Source of the DNA: Nannobrachium achirus
Taxonomy: Eukaryota; Chordata; Actinopteri; Myctophiformes; Myctophidae
Reading direction: 5' to 3'
Length of the DNA stretch: 64,000 nt
NCBI GenBank assembly: GCA_963921795.1
Contig: OY997660.1
Location: forward strand, 3,707,999 to 3,771,998
A model generated the notes under the pieces. That model was given only the letters and a program-made list of their open reading frames with translations. It did not search any database and was not told the origin of the DNA. This document shows, one piece after another, positions 11,410 through 22,990 of the stretch (the first letter of the stretch is position 1; each line of letters begins with the position of its first letter). Made by a program: the position numbers and the translations under genes.

Positions 11410-11684
11410 TGGATCAGAATGGCAGAGAACAGAAAGCTGTGCTAATCCCCTTCCAGACACACACAATAAAGCCCAACAGTACAGGCATTCAGTAGCATGG
11501 ATAAAGCATGGCTCTGGTATTCACTAGCATGGATTTAACATGGTTCTGGGCCAATGTCAACGTGTGACTGATGGAGGGAACCTCGCAGTACGCAACGCTC
11601 CTGGAACTCATTCTGTCTGAGACGTGCAGAGAATGTTAGAGAGGCAGGGGCTGACATTTCTAAAAGGGCCTTTTGGTGGAAATA

Positions 11685-11748
11685 TCGAAAATAGCAGACG
11701 CCCCCGACCTCCAAGCTTGGAGCTTGGAGGTCGGCTATTTTCGGTACT
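11685..11748. repeat. Divergent palindrome CCGACCTCCAAGC
   Basis: CCGACCTCCAAGC and its complement flank TTGGA, in the same AAAATAGC...GCTATTTT setting as the main palindrome family but with unrelated stem sequence. Confidence 0.6.
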
Positions 11749-11895
11749 TGATACCACACTGAACTAAGCATAATCCATTTCTTTCACCATAGCAAAAACT
11801 GCATTCATGGTCTGGAGAGGACACCTTTTATAGTGCTTATGTATTATTATGACGACAATACTTTTACCCAAGTAAACCAGTAACACTCCCTAATA

Positions 11896-12405
11896 GGGAG
11901 ATAAGCGACCGTCAGGTCGCAGCGTGATTTTAGGGCAAAATGATGAGATGAGATGAGTGTAGACATACTGTGTACTGATGTACGTGATTTTAGGGCAAAA
12001 TCTGTAGGAGCAGTGTCCAAAAATGTGTTTTAAAAAATCGGCCTGAAGGTGGCGCTATATGGGACAGATCCATGTTGATGACATGAGTGTAGACATGGTG
12101 TGTACCGATTTGCGTGATTTTAGGGCAAAAATTGTAGGAGCTGTGTCGAAAAATGTGTTTCGCAAGAATCGGCCTCATGGTGGCGCTAGAAGAGGGTTAT
12201 GTGTGAATTGATAGATTGGTGGAGGTTGTGATTTGGCAGGCAAGGAGTATGTGTGCAAAATTTGGCATGGATGGGGGCGACGGTTGCGGAGATATGAGCA
12301 GGGCAAAAGTGTGACGTGTGACGTGTGACAGACAGACAGACTGACGGACGGACGGACAGCTGGTGGAGGTTTTGATAGTAAGTGCGACCTGACGGTCGCA
12401 ATTAC
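11896..12405. mobile_element. Family G TIR element with internal duplication
   Basis: GCGACCGTCAGGTCGC at the left and GCGACCTGACGGTCGC at the right are inverted. Internally a block of about 130 bp (GTGATTTTAGGGCAAAATCTG ... GGTGGCGCTA) is present in two diverged tandem copies. Confidence 0.6.
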
Positions 12406-12409
12406 CAGA

Positions 12410-13545
12410 CTTTTCTACGTTGCAGTATTGATACTTTCACTTGAGTAAAAAGAACGTGTACCTCCTTTTTTTTCCACCATGTATTCCACGTGCAGTAGTT
12501 CTCCCTGTCAGTCTGTCTGCCAGAAGAAAGACAAAGCAGTAGCTAAGAGTGTATTTACCCATGCTGCTTTTAATAGACCGTTAAGACATGTCTGATTACA
12601 GAGAGAGAGAGAGTGGGGAGAGAGAGAGCTGCGTTGAGTATAAAACATTTTATCCTCTGGAGTCCTTTGTCTCAACAAACTGCAGAAACATAGTTTGACT
12701 TCATTTGAGTCCTTTCCCACAAGGCAGGGAGTGAGCTTGTAGATCCGTCACTTTCATTGTTTTGTGCAAAATTGTTGAACATCTATTCTATTCTAAAGAT
12801 TTCAGAAAGATTTTGAACTTTCTGCAAAATGAGTACTTTTACTGTACTTTTGGTACTTTTGTACCATTTGAAATACGGGCCATCTACTTGTAACAGACTG
12901 TTTCTACACTGCAGTGTTGATACCTTTACTTTAAGTTGTGTGTTTATAGCATCATCGAGCCAGAGACCAACCACAGGCAGGGTAGGGCTGGAAGTGTGTC
13001 CCGATTCCGTCCTGAAATATGTCCGGTCTGGGACCATAAAAACTATACAAGACTGGGTTAATTTAGACTGCTGAAGGCACAGGGTGAACCACAGCGCCGC
13101 GGGCTGGGCGGGTCTGGAGTGGGGTTTGGACCGAGCTGGGTCTGAACTCTGGAGTGGGGTTTGGACCGGGGCGCTGCCTGAACTCGTGTGCTGAGCTGTG
13201 AGCTGGCAACGAGCGGAGGTGGCTTTAACTGCTGTGGTGGCGAGGCCACGGGGATGCAGAAGCCTGCGTGCACATGCAAGAATAAAAGGACAAGAGTTGC
13301 TGCTCCGAATATACGCTTAACGTGCAACGTGGTCTTCCCCAACCTGAGGAGGAGCACTAGTTGGTGAGCGCTAAACGCATTCCGAGCGGAAGCTTTTGGG
13401 TGGCAGGGACGTGCTGGCCATTGGGAAAAGCGGGACAACTCCCGAACGGCCGGTTCATTCCCGGCCGGTCCAGGCCGGCCATTAGGAAAAAAATAAAATA
13501 AAATGTCGGCCTTGGTTCCATTTTGGGGGCTTAGCGGCCAACAAA
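12410..13545. other. No gene recognised; half-palindrome at 12731-12760
   Basis: It contains (GA)n at about 12600-12630, a half copy of the palindrome (GTGAGCTTGTAGATC), and a GC-richer part at 13080-13480 with GGAGTGGGGTTTGGACCG twice. A 177-codon minus frame here overlaps a transposon and has no recognisable domain. Confidence 0.4.
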
Positions 13546-13549
13546 GTAA

Positions 13550-13797
13550 ATCGTCACTGTCGGGCAGAAACCTTGTATCGCCAAGTTTCAAATTCCTGCT
13601 TCAAAAGCCCTGCTTCATCATACAAGGCCGTTGCACAAAAGTAGTGAAAACATCCGATCTACAAGCACACAACGCCTCGCACCGCGAGGCGTTGTGTGCT
13701 TGTAGATCGGATGTTTTCACTAGTTTAAATCATTTTTTAAATGATAAATACAAAACAAACGGTTTTGGACATACAAGGTTTCCACCCGACAACGACA
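13550..13797. mobile_element. Family B palindromic element, well preserved
   Basis: The ends TCGTCACTGTCGGGCAGAAA and CACCCGACAACGAC are inverted, and much of the interior is too (GGAGATAC/GTATCGCC, CATACAAGG). The central hairpin is perfect. No coding frame is present. Confidence 0.75.
13643..13721. repeat. Perfect 38-bp-arm palindrome (class AGCAC)
   Basis: The left arm 13643-13680 and right arm 13684-13721 pair at all 38 positions around the 3-base loop ACC. The arms contain GATCTACAAGCACACAACGC. Confidence 0.9.
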
Positions 13798-14011
13798 AAA
13801 TATAACTCATGTAATTGGCCCACTGGCTTGTCTCTTTGTCACAAATCATTGAGTAGCAGCAGCGCTATAGAGAGATCTCTCTCTATAGCGCACGATGAGA
13901 GCCTCTCCAACTCTTTTTCCCGGGCTGAATCAGGGGCCCAGCACGTCCCTGTTGGGTGGACTTTCATTGTTTCTTCAAGGTTCACTGATGGCATGGATGA
14001 TGTTGGAGTTG

Positions 14012-14033
14012 CCCCCCCCCCCCCCCCCCCCCC
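14012..14033 (+). repeat. Poly-C tract
   Basis: About 22 consecutive C bases. Confidence 0.8.
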
Positions 14034-14039
14034 ACACAG

Positions 14040-14540
14040 AGGAGACAGGGGAGTCCCCAGCTTAAAAGCTGTAACAATGTTACTAACAACTGTAGATGGC
14101 CCTAGATTATACTGTATATAAAATTCCAAAATGTGGAATATGTTTGCGTCATTCTAACAACACATGTGGGGGTCCTGGCACAATGTATTTTCAGACGGGG
14201 TCAATGTAGGGGTCCCTTTAAAAAAAAAGGCAACAAAAGCATGATGGCTGCCAGGCCATATATGGTGGTTGGTTGTTATTTCATAATAAAAGCATGGTGG
14301 CTGTCGGCCATATGGTGGTTGTTATATAAGAGGTCTTTCCTCTACATCTGGACTGGAAATGAAGGCGAGGGGGGGGGGGGGGGCACCTGGGGTCTGCGCT
14401 GTGGAGCGGCTCCACTGACTGACTGTGAGACCAAACCACAGCCACTGCCAAGGACAACAAGACAAGATGGCCTGCTTTTAGCAGGCCTTCAGGGAGCAGC
14501 CTGGTTGGACTTTGTGGAGGCCTTTTCTAACTAACAGTAG
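14040..14540. other. No recognisable feature
   Basis: Contains a short G run near 14370 and repeated phrases such as CCATATATGGTGGTTG. No gene is visible. Confidence 0.4.
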
Positions 14541-14546
14541 GCTGAA

Positions 14547-14608
14547 CCTACTGTACTGTACTGTACTGTACTGTACTGTACTGTACTGTACTGTACTGTA
14601 CTGTACTG
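14547..14608 (+). repeat. (TACTG)12 pentanucleotide repeat
   Basis: A nearly perfect TACTG array. Confidence 0.95.
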
Positions 14609-14754
14609 TTAAGCAGGGTTTCCCCAAAGTGGGCGCTGTGATGCCATTCCAGGGTGCCTCAGAATACATTGATACCAGGCCAGATGTGACTTATGGGGGC
14701 TGGTGTAAATAGTAACAAAGAAATTGCCGGCTTATTGTGTCTAAAAATACTTTT

Positions 14755-14930
14755 TTTTTTTTTGGAGGGGAAAGGAAGCCTGATGGAGGGGAAAGGAACT
14801 GGGGAAATCCCCACTGTCAGGTGAAAAGAAGCAACTTGGACTCCTCGTGCATAGAAGGAAGCATGAGGTCAGTCCGTTGTATCCCCAGGCGCGGCAGAGG
14901 GAGAGCAGAGCCCAGGATTACATAGGCAAT
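14755..14930 (-). mobile_element. LINE tail fragment
   Basis: It resembles the sequence after the LINE tail at 20580-20860 (GGAGGGGAAAGGAACTGG, the segment with GAAGCATGAGG), on the opposite strand. A similar fragment lies at 52655-52750. Confidence 0.5.
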
Positions 14931-15118
14931 TGGCACTGGGTGAAAAAATCATGGGATAAAAATTTGAAAAAAAAAAAAAAAAAAAAAACAAAACAGGGGT
15001 GTCTGGGTTAAGCCATCAATTACACCGTGCATCTATATGGGCGTCAGTGGCTCAGGGGTAGAGAAACCGCCATTAGAACACGGAGGGTTTCCGAAGGGTT
15101 CCCAGTTCAGGCACTCGG

Positions 15119-15540
15119 TGCCACACTGTGAGCTTTTAGATCTGCTATTTTCAATCGGGTCTTCAACGTTTTCAGACCAAGGACCCTTTATTTGAGAGAG
15201 AGATGAAGCAGGGACCCCCACAACCTGTTCATAGATTCCATATAGTTTCATTGTTAGACAGCACAATCATCAGTGTATTTTGGATTCATGTCAATTTGTG
15301 TTTTCAGATATTTAATCACTTGAATTGTCAATACATAACTTGACCTTTCACTCTGTACTTAGTCTGCTCTTTTTCCCTTCTACACCAAACCTCTTTGCTA
15401 TTTTTGGCTAAGGTTCTCAGAATATGGACGCTAGGGTTCAAGTGGTTAATATAGAAAAGGAGAAAAAGGTTTCTATCACAAAAAGATTTGGAGGACACCC
15501 TGTAGTAACTCTGAGGACCCCCTAGGCAGTGGTGCTTTGG
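15119..15540 (-). mobile_element. Family D hAT-like MITE, partial
   Basis: It contains the half-palindrome GTGAGCTTTTAGATCTGC, the segment CAACGTTTTCAGACCAAGGA, GAGATGAAGCAGGGACCCCC, and a tail with GGAGGACACCC and GAGGACCCCC. Related copies are at 35301-35645, 47375-47805 and 58650-59070. Confidence 0.5.
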
Positions 15541-15777
15541 GATTTTCTTTTCCGGGCGTCATTTATTGACGTCACGTGCACGCGCCTCTTGAGGCTATTT
15601 AGATAGAAAGGATATCAGCAGATCTAATGGTGGGAAAACCTAGGTGTTAAAGTAGGCTATATACCCATATGAATAGAGGGGGCTTGAGGACGCTAGCTCA
15701 CACATTCACCACTAGAAAACTGTTATGCAAAGTAGTAGCCACTGATTAAAGTATTGCTTGTAGTTATCGCGGATTCG

Positions 15778-15890
15778 CGGGGTGGGGGGTTGTCGCGGCT
15801 CTCGCGTGGGGGGTGGGTATGCACGCGTTTAGGGGTGGGGGGTTGTCGCGGCTCTCGCGTGGGGGGGGGGGTATGCACGCGTTTACACGG
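15778..15890 (+). repeat. Two-copy GC-rich tandem repeat, 53-bp period
   Basis: TTGTCGCGGCTCTCGCGTGG occurs at 15790 and 15843, each copy followed by GTATGCACGCGTTTA. Confidence 0.7.
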
Positions 15891-16059
15891 TCGTGCACCG
15901 TTCGGTGCCGTCCGTGCGTCCGTGTGGGAATTTTCCGACCACACGGTGTCCGGTCACGTCCGGCCTCCAAAGCGCTACTGCCCCTAGGTGTCCCGGACCC
16001 CCTGTTGAAGACCCTTGAGCTAAAGTGTAAAATAATTCCATGTAGACAGTCTATTAGAC

Positions 16060-16365
16060 CAGGGGTTCCCAAACTTTTTTGTCTCAGGGCACCCCATAAA
16101 TATATTTTTAATCCGAGGCACCCCTACATTATAATTTTCACTCCCAGCACCTTATATTATAGCATCGTTGTCGGGTGGAAACCTTGTATGTCCAAAACCG
16201 TTCATTTTGTATTTATCATCTATCCACAACTTTCCAACATCCCATCATACATTGCGCACAAGGTGTGCGGCAGTTCCGGCGTTTCACTTATATTCAAAGA
16301 TTTGCAAAAAATGTCACAAAACGATTTGATGCTGTGAACTTGTATATCTGCTATTTTCAATAGCT
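16060..16365 (+). mobile_element. Family C hAT end with truncated family B element
   Basis: It starts CAGGGGTTCCCAAACTTTTT. At about 16164 the family B end TCGTTGTCGGGTGGAAAC begins. Both are truncated, and a half-palindrome (GTGAACTTGTATATCTGC) lies at 16334-16361. Confidence 0.5.
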
Positions 16366-16395
16366 AAAGTGTAAAATAATAATTCCTTGTTAAAG

Positions 16396-16635
16396 GAGTA
16401 GTTCACCACAACATGACTTTTTTTTCTATTGATTACTTACCCCATGTTTTTTTTTTTTTTTTTTATTCCTAAGACAATAATTTGATAATAATAAATGCAC
16501 CCCCATTGATTCTGGTTGGAGACCCAAATGCATTAGGAATGCGACAAAAAGAAAAACTAATATATTGTATTGAACTCTTCATGGGGTGATCAATAGAAAG
16601 AAAAGTTATTTTGGGGGTGAACTACTCCTTCAATA
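16396..16635. mobile_element. TTAA-like MITE, AGGAGTAGTTCACC ends
   Basis: TTAAAGGAGTAGTTCACC at the left is mirrored by GGTGAACTACTCCTTCAA at the right, whose flank has drifted from TTAA. A one-ended relative starts at about 53843. Confidence 0.6.
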
Positions 16636-16855
16636 GACAGTCTAATAGTCCACATTAGACAGTCTGTTAGACAGTCTATCAGCCCATCCAGTCTCCTGGC
16701 TCTCTCTCCACGCAGCATGTGTCTGACACATGGCTCTGCTGCCCTGTTTAGGCTGGCAGTAATGTTGGACGTCTGCAAATACACAGTAGACGCACGTGCA
16801 CACACATGCACCGCTTTCCCACAAGTACATGCACACACACTCATGCACTTGCGCA

Positions 16856-16883
16856 AACACACACACACGCACACACACACACA

Positions 16884-16935
<52 letters not shown>

Positions 16936-17000
16936 TACGCGCGCGCGCTCGCAAAGCATGCACGCGCACGCTCGTAAAGCATGCACGCACACACACACAA
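16856..17000 (+). repeat. (CA)n compound microsatellite
   Basis: CA runs with CG interruptions. It includes two copies of CGCTCGTAAAGCATGCACGC-like sequence at about 16948-16990. Confidence 0.9.
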
Positions 17001-17362
17001 CACGCACCCAGAAAATAAATCAATGTCCAAACCAAGCTTTCTCGTGGAGTTGGAGGTGCCATGATGCCCTGCTGTGCACAGTAATAGAAGCTACAAGCGT
17101 GCACTGATAGCTTTTGGACCATGATTGGGAACACATAGACATCAAGGGCCCTTTTACCCGTCTGTAAAAAGTGCCCTCTCCAGACCATGAATGCAGTTTT
17201 TACTATGGTGAAAGAAATGGAAATGCCCCCTCTTTCCATGCCATACCTGAAGGCAGCATTCAAGAGAATTGCCTTCATGTCCAAACTCTCCTGAACTTGA
17301 ATGCAGCATCTTATGTTGAAAGAAGCCACATCTCCAGTATCGACTATATGCTTTGTTCAGAG

Positions 17363-17894
17363 CAGGGGCATAGTTCCGCCGATTTAAAACGAATCCAATA
17401 CGGAACTAAAACGTCCTATGTTTGGCCGCTAGTTGCGCTGTTTTCCCCCCGCGAGGTACCAAAAATAATTTGTCTACATTGGACCCCATTCGTTTTCCGC
17501 TTTGATTTTCTAACCTTAATAAACCTTGTCATAAATACTTTATGGTTCCTGTCGCTAGTGGAAAAACTCCCTTTCAATCACCATGATATGCGTTTTGAGC
17601 AAATATGGTCCCATTTATGTTAAACTTGATGATAAATTTGCAGGGGGGGCAACTAAGCTGATACCAGCCGGCTGTGTTCTTCTTCGTGTGCTGTATTTCG
17701 GGAGGCTCCGACCACATTCTCCCATGTATCCCTGCGGTTCCACATGACCGTTGGCAGCCAATAGCATTCCTTATGATTCCTGGGGTACTTTTCAAACAAT
17801 GATGGCGACATCCATACAAGGGACAAAAAAAAACTAATTTTCGCTGCATAGAAAGCCATGGCGTCGCACCGTCCATATTTTTCTACAGTCTATG
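17363..17894. mobile_element. 530-bp interspersed element, exact GTTCAGAG duplication
   Basis: It begins CAGGGGCATAGTTCCGCCG and ends ACAGTCTATG, with GTTCAGAG at 17355-17362 and 17895-17902. An 8-bp duplication suggests hAT, although the terminal inversion is weak. A second copy in the same orientation lies in lrrc17 intron 1 (34706-35232). Confidence 0.65.
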
Positions 17895-17993
17895 GTTCAG
17901 AGTGGTATCCAGGGGCGTCACAAGGGGTAGGAAAGTGGGACTGAGTTACTGGGGCCCAAGGTGGAGGGGCCCTAATAACTTTATCTATTGAAA

Positions 17994-18063
17994 AATAGCA
18001 GATATACAAGCTCACAGCGCGGCACCGAGTGCCGCGCTGCGAGCTTGTAGATCTGCTATTTTT
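17994..18063. repeat. Palindrome copy (class AGCTC), loop CGA
   Basis: The arms run to GCGCGGCAC and GTGCCGCGC around CGA. The outer part is AAAATAGCAG...CTGCTATTTT. Confidence 0.85.
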
Positions 18064-18242
18064 GAAAAGTTGTGAAAATGTGTGAAAATCTTTGAATATA
18101 TGTATTTTTTAAGCGAACATTTCTAACTAAAATTTTGCTTCTGGGGGGTCCCTGGAACAAAATATTTTGAGATGGGGGGGGTCCTTCACATGAAAAAGTT
18201 TGAGCATCACTGACATCACTGACATGGAAACATTTTTCAAAA

Positions 18243-18312
18243 ATAGCAGATCTACAAGCTCGCAGTGCGGCACTCTGTGCCGCGCTGTGAGCTTGTATAT
18301 CTGCTATTTTTC
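18243..18312. repeat. Palindrome copy (class AGCTC), second in same element
   Basis: Arms TACAAGCTCGCAGTGCGGCA and TGCCGCGCTGTGAGCTTGTA. One arm carries GTGCGG where the other has CCGCGC, so a G-T wobble or mismatch is present. Confidence 0.8.
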
Positions 18313-18621
18313 AATAGTTAACATTCATGGGGGCCCCGCAGTGAATCCTTGTACCCAGGGCCCAGAATTTGGTGTGACGCCCCTGGTGGTATCATCCACC
18401 GAAAACAGACAAAGTTGGCCTGTTGGGGTTCAGGCGTTATATTGTGCTCCAGTGCAGCCCTGTGCTACACAGCACAAGCTAACAACAACTCAACAAGTTG
18501 TGAGCTTGGAGGTCTGCTATTTTCCATGTTTCCACCATAAGGCCCTTTTAGAAGTTTCAGCCCCTGCCCCTCTAACATTCTCTGCAGGTCCCTGACCGGG
18601 AATGGAATAGAAAGAATAGAC

Positions 18622-18739
18622 CAGTGGTTCTCTACTTTTTCAGGCCATGACCCAAGACCTTTTTAGTACCTCTTGTCTTGGCCAAAATAATTTGGGGATG
18701 ACCGCCTGGGGGTCCCGACCCACAGGTTGAGAACCACTG
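18622..18739. mobile_element. Short hAT MITE CAGTGGTTCTC
   Basis: CAGTGGTTCTC and GAGAACCACTG are exact inverted ends 118 bp apart. The flanks agree only partly, so it is older than the copies with exact duplications. Confidence 0.65.
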
Positions 18740-18776
18740 CAAAGACAGTGATGAGTGGAGCCAGATGCATGTCCAG

Positions 18777-18895
<119 letters not shown>

Positions 18896-19065
18896 CAGAA
18901 CAGCAACTCTGCTCATTGACAGCCTTGTTCCACTGACTGTTACACGCATGTCGGGGGGGGGGGGGGGGGATTCTCTCATACACTGGGACTGACTCACCGT
19001 GTGTGTGTGGCTTTGCCCCCTGTCTCTGGATCACACAGGACCAATGACTCATTAGTTTTACTGTA

Positions 19066-19097
19066 CACACACGCACGCACACGCACACGCACACGCG

Positions 19098-19129
<32 letters not shown>

Positions 19130-19208
19130 CACTCGCACACACACGCTCGCCCGAGCGTACACACGCGCGCGCACACACACACACACGCACACACACACAC
19201 GCACACAC
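19066..19208 (+). repeat. (CA)/(CG) compound microsatellite
   Basis: CA and CG dinucleotides with brief interruptions. Confidence 0.9.
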
Positions 19209-19497
19209 TGGGCACGGAGTCCCAGAACCAATTTGTCGCGGTCATAAAAGCATAAATACTATTAATATTGGTTTCATGTTAATAATTGGTGAAAGACGCC
19301 GGGATGCCAACGAGACAAGTTCAATGCAGGGCTGCATGGGGCAGTTAATCCAAAATATGATGGAAAGACAAATTTAACTGACTTAATCTTCTTCATGTCG
19401 AGTCATGTTTACCAGACCCCTATAGAGAGAGAAAGTTATGACACGTCGACTCCCATTGTAAAGTGGAAAGCTAGCGTACTACGTAGCCTAGCTTACT

Positions 19498-19633
19498 GGA
19501 GCTGTTCTCATTCTTAGCGAGCCTATGCTGCTCTTCAGTCCCGTCCGCCCCATTATAACCGAGGCATTTTCACTCGCTGGTAAGTAGACTAAATCACGTC
19601 TTTTTCACCCTCGCTAAGAATGAGAACAGGCTC
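19498..19633. mobile_element. Short TIR element
   Basis: GTTCTCATTCTTAGCGAG near 19504 and CTCGCTAAGAATGAGAAC near 19610 are exact inverted copies bounded by GGAGC/GGCTCC. Confidence 0.6.
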
Positions 19634-19804
19634 CATGCGACGCCACTTCCGGTCTGCGGCGAGATCAAAGCGTGACGCCACTCTGCTCTAAACCACACTG
19701 ATGTATACCAGTGGATTCCCTTTTTTTTTTTTAATCCTGTGACCCAAAAGAGACATTCAGCCAGGACCCCAAACCAGTGAAAATAGCAGATCTACAAGCT
19801 CATA

Positions 19805-20014
19805 ATGCATCCATTTGCGTCACATTGCGCCCTTTGTGACCATACGAAGGGCAGTTTAGTCAAAAGAGAAATCCTGATTGAACCCTACAACCCCACCCGT
19901 TCACTCAGATCAGCCAACACAGGGATGCTGACAGAACCCTTGCTAAAAAAAAGACTCTTCTCCCTCCTGGCCCCCAAACTGTGGAATAAACTCCCTGTCG
20001 CACTCACTCCCTAG
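19805..20014 (+). pseudogene. LINE reverse-transcriptase C-terminus remnant
   Basis: The frame contains YNPTRSLRSANTGMLTEP followed by LAPKLWNKLPVAL. The second motif is the usual C-terminal tail of L2-like fish LINE polyproteins (a Pro-x-LWN-x-LP core before a Lys-Thr-His-Leu-Phe stretch). The frame ends where a 31-bp tandem repeat disrupts it. Similar minus-strand remnants are at 36391-36865 and 42325-43262. It is a dead fragment, with no catalytic domain in the window. Confidence 0.7.
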
Positions 20015-20575
20015 CTTCCATTAGAACTACAGACTCACTCCCTAGCTTCCATTAGAACTACAGACTCACTCCCTAGCTTCCATTAGAACTACAGACTCAC
20101 TCCCTAGCTTCCATTAGAACTACAGACTCACTCCCTAGCTTCCATTAGAACTACAGACTCACTCCCTAGCTTCCATTAGAACTACAGACTCACTCCCTAG
20201 CTTCCATTAGAACTACAGACTCACTCCCTAGCTTCCATTAGAACTACAGATTCACTCCATAGCTTCCATTAGAGCTACAGACTCAATCCCTAGCTTCCAT
20301 TAGAACTACAGACTCACTCCCTAGCTTCCATTAGAACTACAGACTCACTCCCTAGCTTCCATTAGAACTACAGACTCACTCCCTAGCTTCCATTAGAACT
20401 ACAGATTCACTCCATAGCTTCCATTAGAACTACAGATTCACTCCATAGCTTCCATTAGAGCTACAGACTCAATCCCTAGCTTCCATTAGAACTACATACT
20501 CAATCCCTAGCTTCCATTAGAACTACATACTCACTCCCTAGCTTCCATTAGAACTACAGACTCACTCCCTAGCTT
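20002..20575 (+). repeat. 31-bp minisatellite inside LINE coding tail
   Basis: About 18 units of ACTCACTCCCTAGCTTCCAT plus TAGAACTACAG with a 31-bp period. A unit read in the LINE frame gives Arg-Thr-Thr-Asp-Ser-Leu, the segment expected just before the LINE's terminal KTHLF motif. The array therefore grew from LINE coding sequence. Because 31 is not a multiple of 3, it breaks the frame. Several units share variants (ATTCACTCCAT, GAGCTAC), which suggests block duplication. Confidence 0.9.
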
Positions 20576-20865
20576 AAGACTCACCTCTTGACCAACCCAT
20601 TTTTCACTAAACTGTAATCCTGGGCTCTGCTCTCCCTCTGCCAACCAGGGGAGAGCCTTGAACTGAGCTCATGCTTCCTTCAGTGCATGAGGAGTGAGCT
20701 GGCCGCTTCTTATCACCTGACAGGGGAGAGTTTCCCCCGGTTGGACGTATAGCGCGTGGAAGGAACACGTTATTCCAACCAGTTCCTTTCCCCTCCATCA
20801 GGCGCCCCGGCTGGCCAGGGGGAGGCAGTATAGAGACCAGGATTACTGCATGTTTTTGTGAGGGT
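20576..20865 (+). mobile_element. LINE tail after the minisatellite
   Basis: It resumes with AAGACTCACCTCTTGACC (the Lys-Thr-His-Leu stretch of the LINE frame) and then a GC-richer segment shared with 14755-14930 and 52655-52750. Confidence 0.55.
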
Positions 20866-21444
20866 ATCTACCCTAAGAGACACGGGGAGAACATGCAAAC
20901 TCCATGATGTGATGGGGGGGGGACTATTTTTTCTTATTTCCACATAACAACTCAAAGGTATATTAATGACATAGTTCAATGTTGAAAATGGGTGGTTCCC
21001 CCCTTTAACAATAGAGAAAAAACGAAACTAAAAACTAAAAAGGGTGTAATATTAACATTACGTCAACCCCACTCTAACCTAACGCGGACAGTTTAGTGTA
21101 GGCAGATGGGCCCGCGCGGTGAGTCTCTCCGCAAGTCTCCAGCCAATAGCATGTGTTCTCCTCCCCCCACCCCCCTCTGCTCCTCTGCTCAGCGCAGAGA
21201 ACGCTGGTGCGTCATGACGTCAACACATTTGGTGCGACGCTCTCTGCACTCTGATTGGTTAGGGAAATTCTACACTTCCTACAACAGTGATCATAACGCG
21301 ATCGCCCAGGCTTCTTTTTCTTCCAATCGCCAAAAGAAGTCTGGGTTTCCGAGGCTACGTCAACCCTAACTTAGGTTAGGGTTGATGTAATGACGTCAGG
21401 ACGTCAGAACTCCAGAACAAATCCAGAACCTTGTCTTCGTGTCC
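20866..21444. other. No recognisable feature
   Basis: Contains a short inverted pair around CTAACCTAACG (near 21077) and CTTAGGTTAGGGTTG (near 21371). No gene is visible. Confidence 0.35.
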
Positions 21445-21452
21445 GTCTAGGG

Positions 21453-21767
21453 CAGGGGTTCCTAAACTTTTTTGGCTCGGGGCACCCCATAAATATTTTT
21501 TTTTTCCCATCCGAGGCACCCCTACATTATATTCGTAATTTTCAATCCCAGCACCTTATATTTATAGCATATACTTGGGACTGAAAACAGAGGAGAACAA
21601 GATGATAGCCATTTTTGGTTAGAACTGACTGAAAATAACACAAGTTTAAAATGATACTTAATATATATTTTAAGTGTCCAAATAAATTCATCAAATGATC
21701 TCGCTGCACCCCTGGACTGCCGTCGCGGCTCCCCAGGGTGCACCGTCACCCACTTTGAAAACCCCTG
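21453..21767. mobile_element. Family C hAT MITE, GTCTAGG duplication
   Basis: CAGGGGTTCCTAAACTTTTT at the left and CACTTTGAAAACCCCTG at the right are flanked by GTCTAGGG (21445-21452) and GTCTAGGA (21768-21775). Confidence 0.85.
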
Positions 21768-21784
21768 GTCTAGGAGAACTCAGA

Positions 21785-21978
21785 AAAAGTCTGAAATCTC
21801 ATTGTTCCTACATCCCATTAGTCAGAGTATGGTGACGTTAACCTGGTGAAAAATACTATGCCTAAACCTAAACCTAAACCTAAACCTAACCTCAGTAAAA
21901 CTATGCCTAAACCTAACCCTAAAACCTAACCCTAACTGAATTCAGACTAATAAGATGTAGGACTAATGAGATTTCGGA
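21785..21978. repeat. Telomere-like (CCTAAA)n core between inverted flanks
   Basis: Runs of CCTAAA/CCCTAA at about 21858-21945 lie between TCTGAAATCTCATTGTTCCT and a complement near 21955 (TAGGACTAATGAGATTTCGG). This looks like a transposon with telomere-like filler rather than a chromosome end. Confidence 0.5.
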
Positions 21979-22124
21979 CTTATGGGCATGCACCATGCAG
22001 TCCCCACTCAGACCATGTGACCATGTTGCCGTGTGTGACCAACTCCCAACACTGTGTCACTGACTGAAATACATCCATGCATCCACACACATGGGAACAC
22101 TCACACACATGCACGCACATGATG

Positions 22125-22560
<436 letters not shown>

Positions 22561-22564
22561 TAGT

Positions 22565-22745
22565 TGTTTCCATGAAGCCGTTTAATGCGCATTAAGGCTT
22601 TTGCGCATACATCTTTTTATGGAAACACTTCAAAATTTGAATAAACTTTCATTATTCGCAAAAAACGTTTATGCGTGGAGGAGGTGGATTTTGAGGCTTT
22701 ATCGGAAAACTTTAATGCGCATTAGTGAATGGAAACACTAAAGCG
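22565..22745. mobile_element. Short TIR element with AATGCGCATTA
   Basis: GTTTCCAT...TTTAATGCGCATTA at the left is mirrored by TTTAATGCGCATTAGTGAAT and ATGGAAACAC at the right. Confidence 0.55.
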
Positions 22746-22921
22746 AATTATGTTTTGAATTAAAATGCATTGAACTCGCGGGAAGGGTTGCTTGGGGTCG
22801 ACCGCCTCTTACCAACACCGGCCGCTTATGTTCAAAGCAGTTGTGCTCAAAAGTAAAACCATTCGTCATTAGGCTATTCTCCGTTCCGCGACGGCGTCAT
22901 GTTCACAGAACGGCCAAGAAC

Positions 22922-22987
22922 AGCAGACCTCCAAGTCCAAGCTCACATCGCATCCGCAACGAGCTGTGATGATGAGCTTGTAGTCTA
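22922..22987. repeat. Degenerate palindrome copy
   Basis: CAGCAGACCTCCAAG and the segment GAGCTTGTAGTC flank a scrambled centre. Confidence 0.45.
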
Positions 22988-22990
22988 CTG

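Larger units (their letters stand above)
17908..18385 (+). mobile_element. Family A hAT-like MITE with two palindromes
   Basis: It starts CAGGGGCGTCACAAGG and ends GTGTGACGCCCCTG. Two palindrome copies sit inside it, so one host element was hit, or duplicated its hairpin, twice. Confidence 0.6.

Noticed and set aside
13058..13591. 177-codon minus-strand frame
   Set aside because: Its start overlaps a family B transposon end and the sequence shows no domain or conserved pattern.
20002..20575. A regular array of 31-bp direct repeats resembling a CRISPR array
   Set aside because: The units abut with no unique spacers, the genome is vertebrate, and the unit is LINE coding sequence. It is a minisatellite.
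21858..21945. Chromosome end or fusion scar suggested by CCTAAA/CCCTAA runs
   Set aside because: The run is short and imperfect, and it lies between inverted flanks within ordinary repeat sequence.
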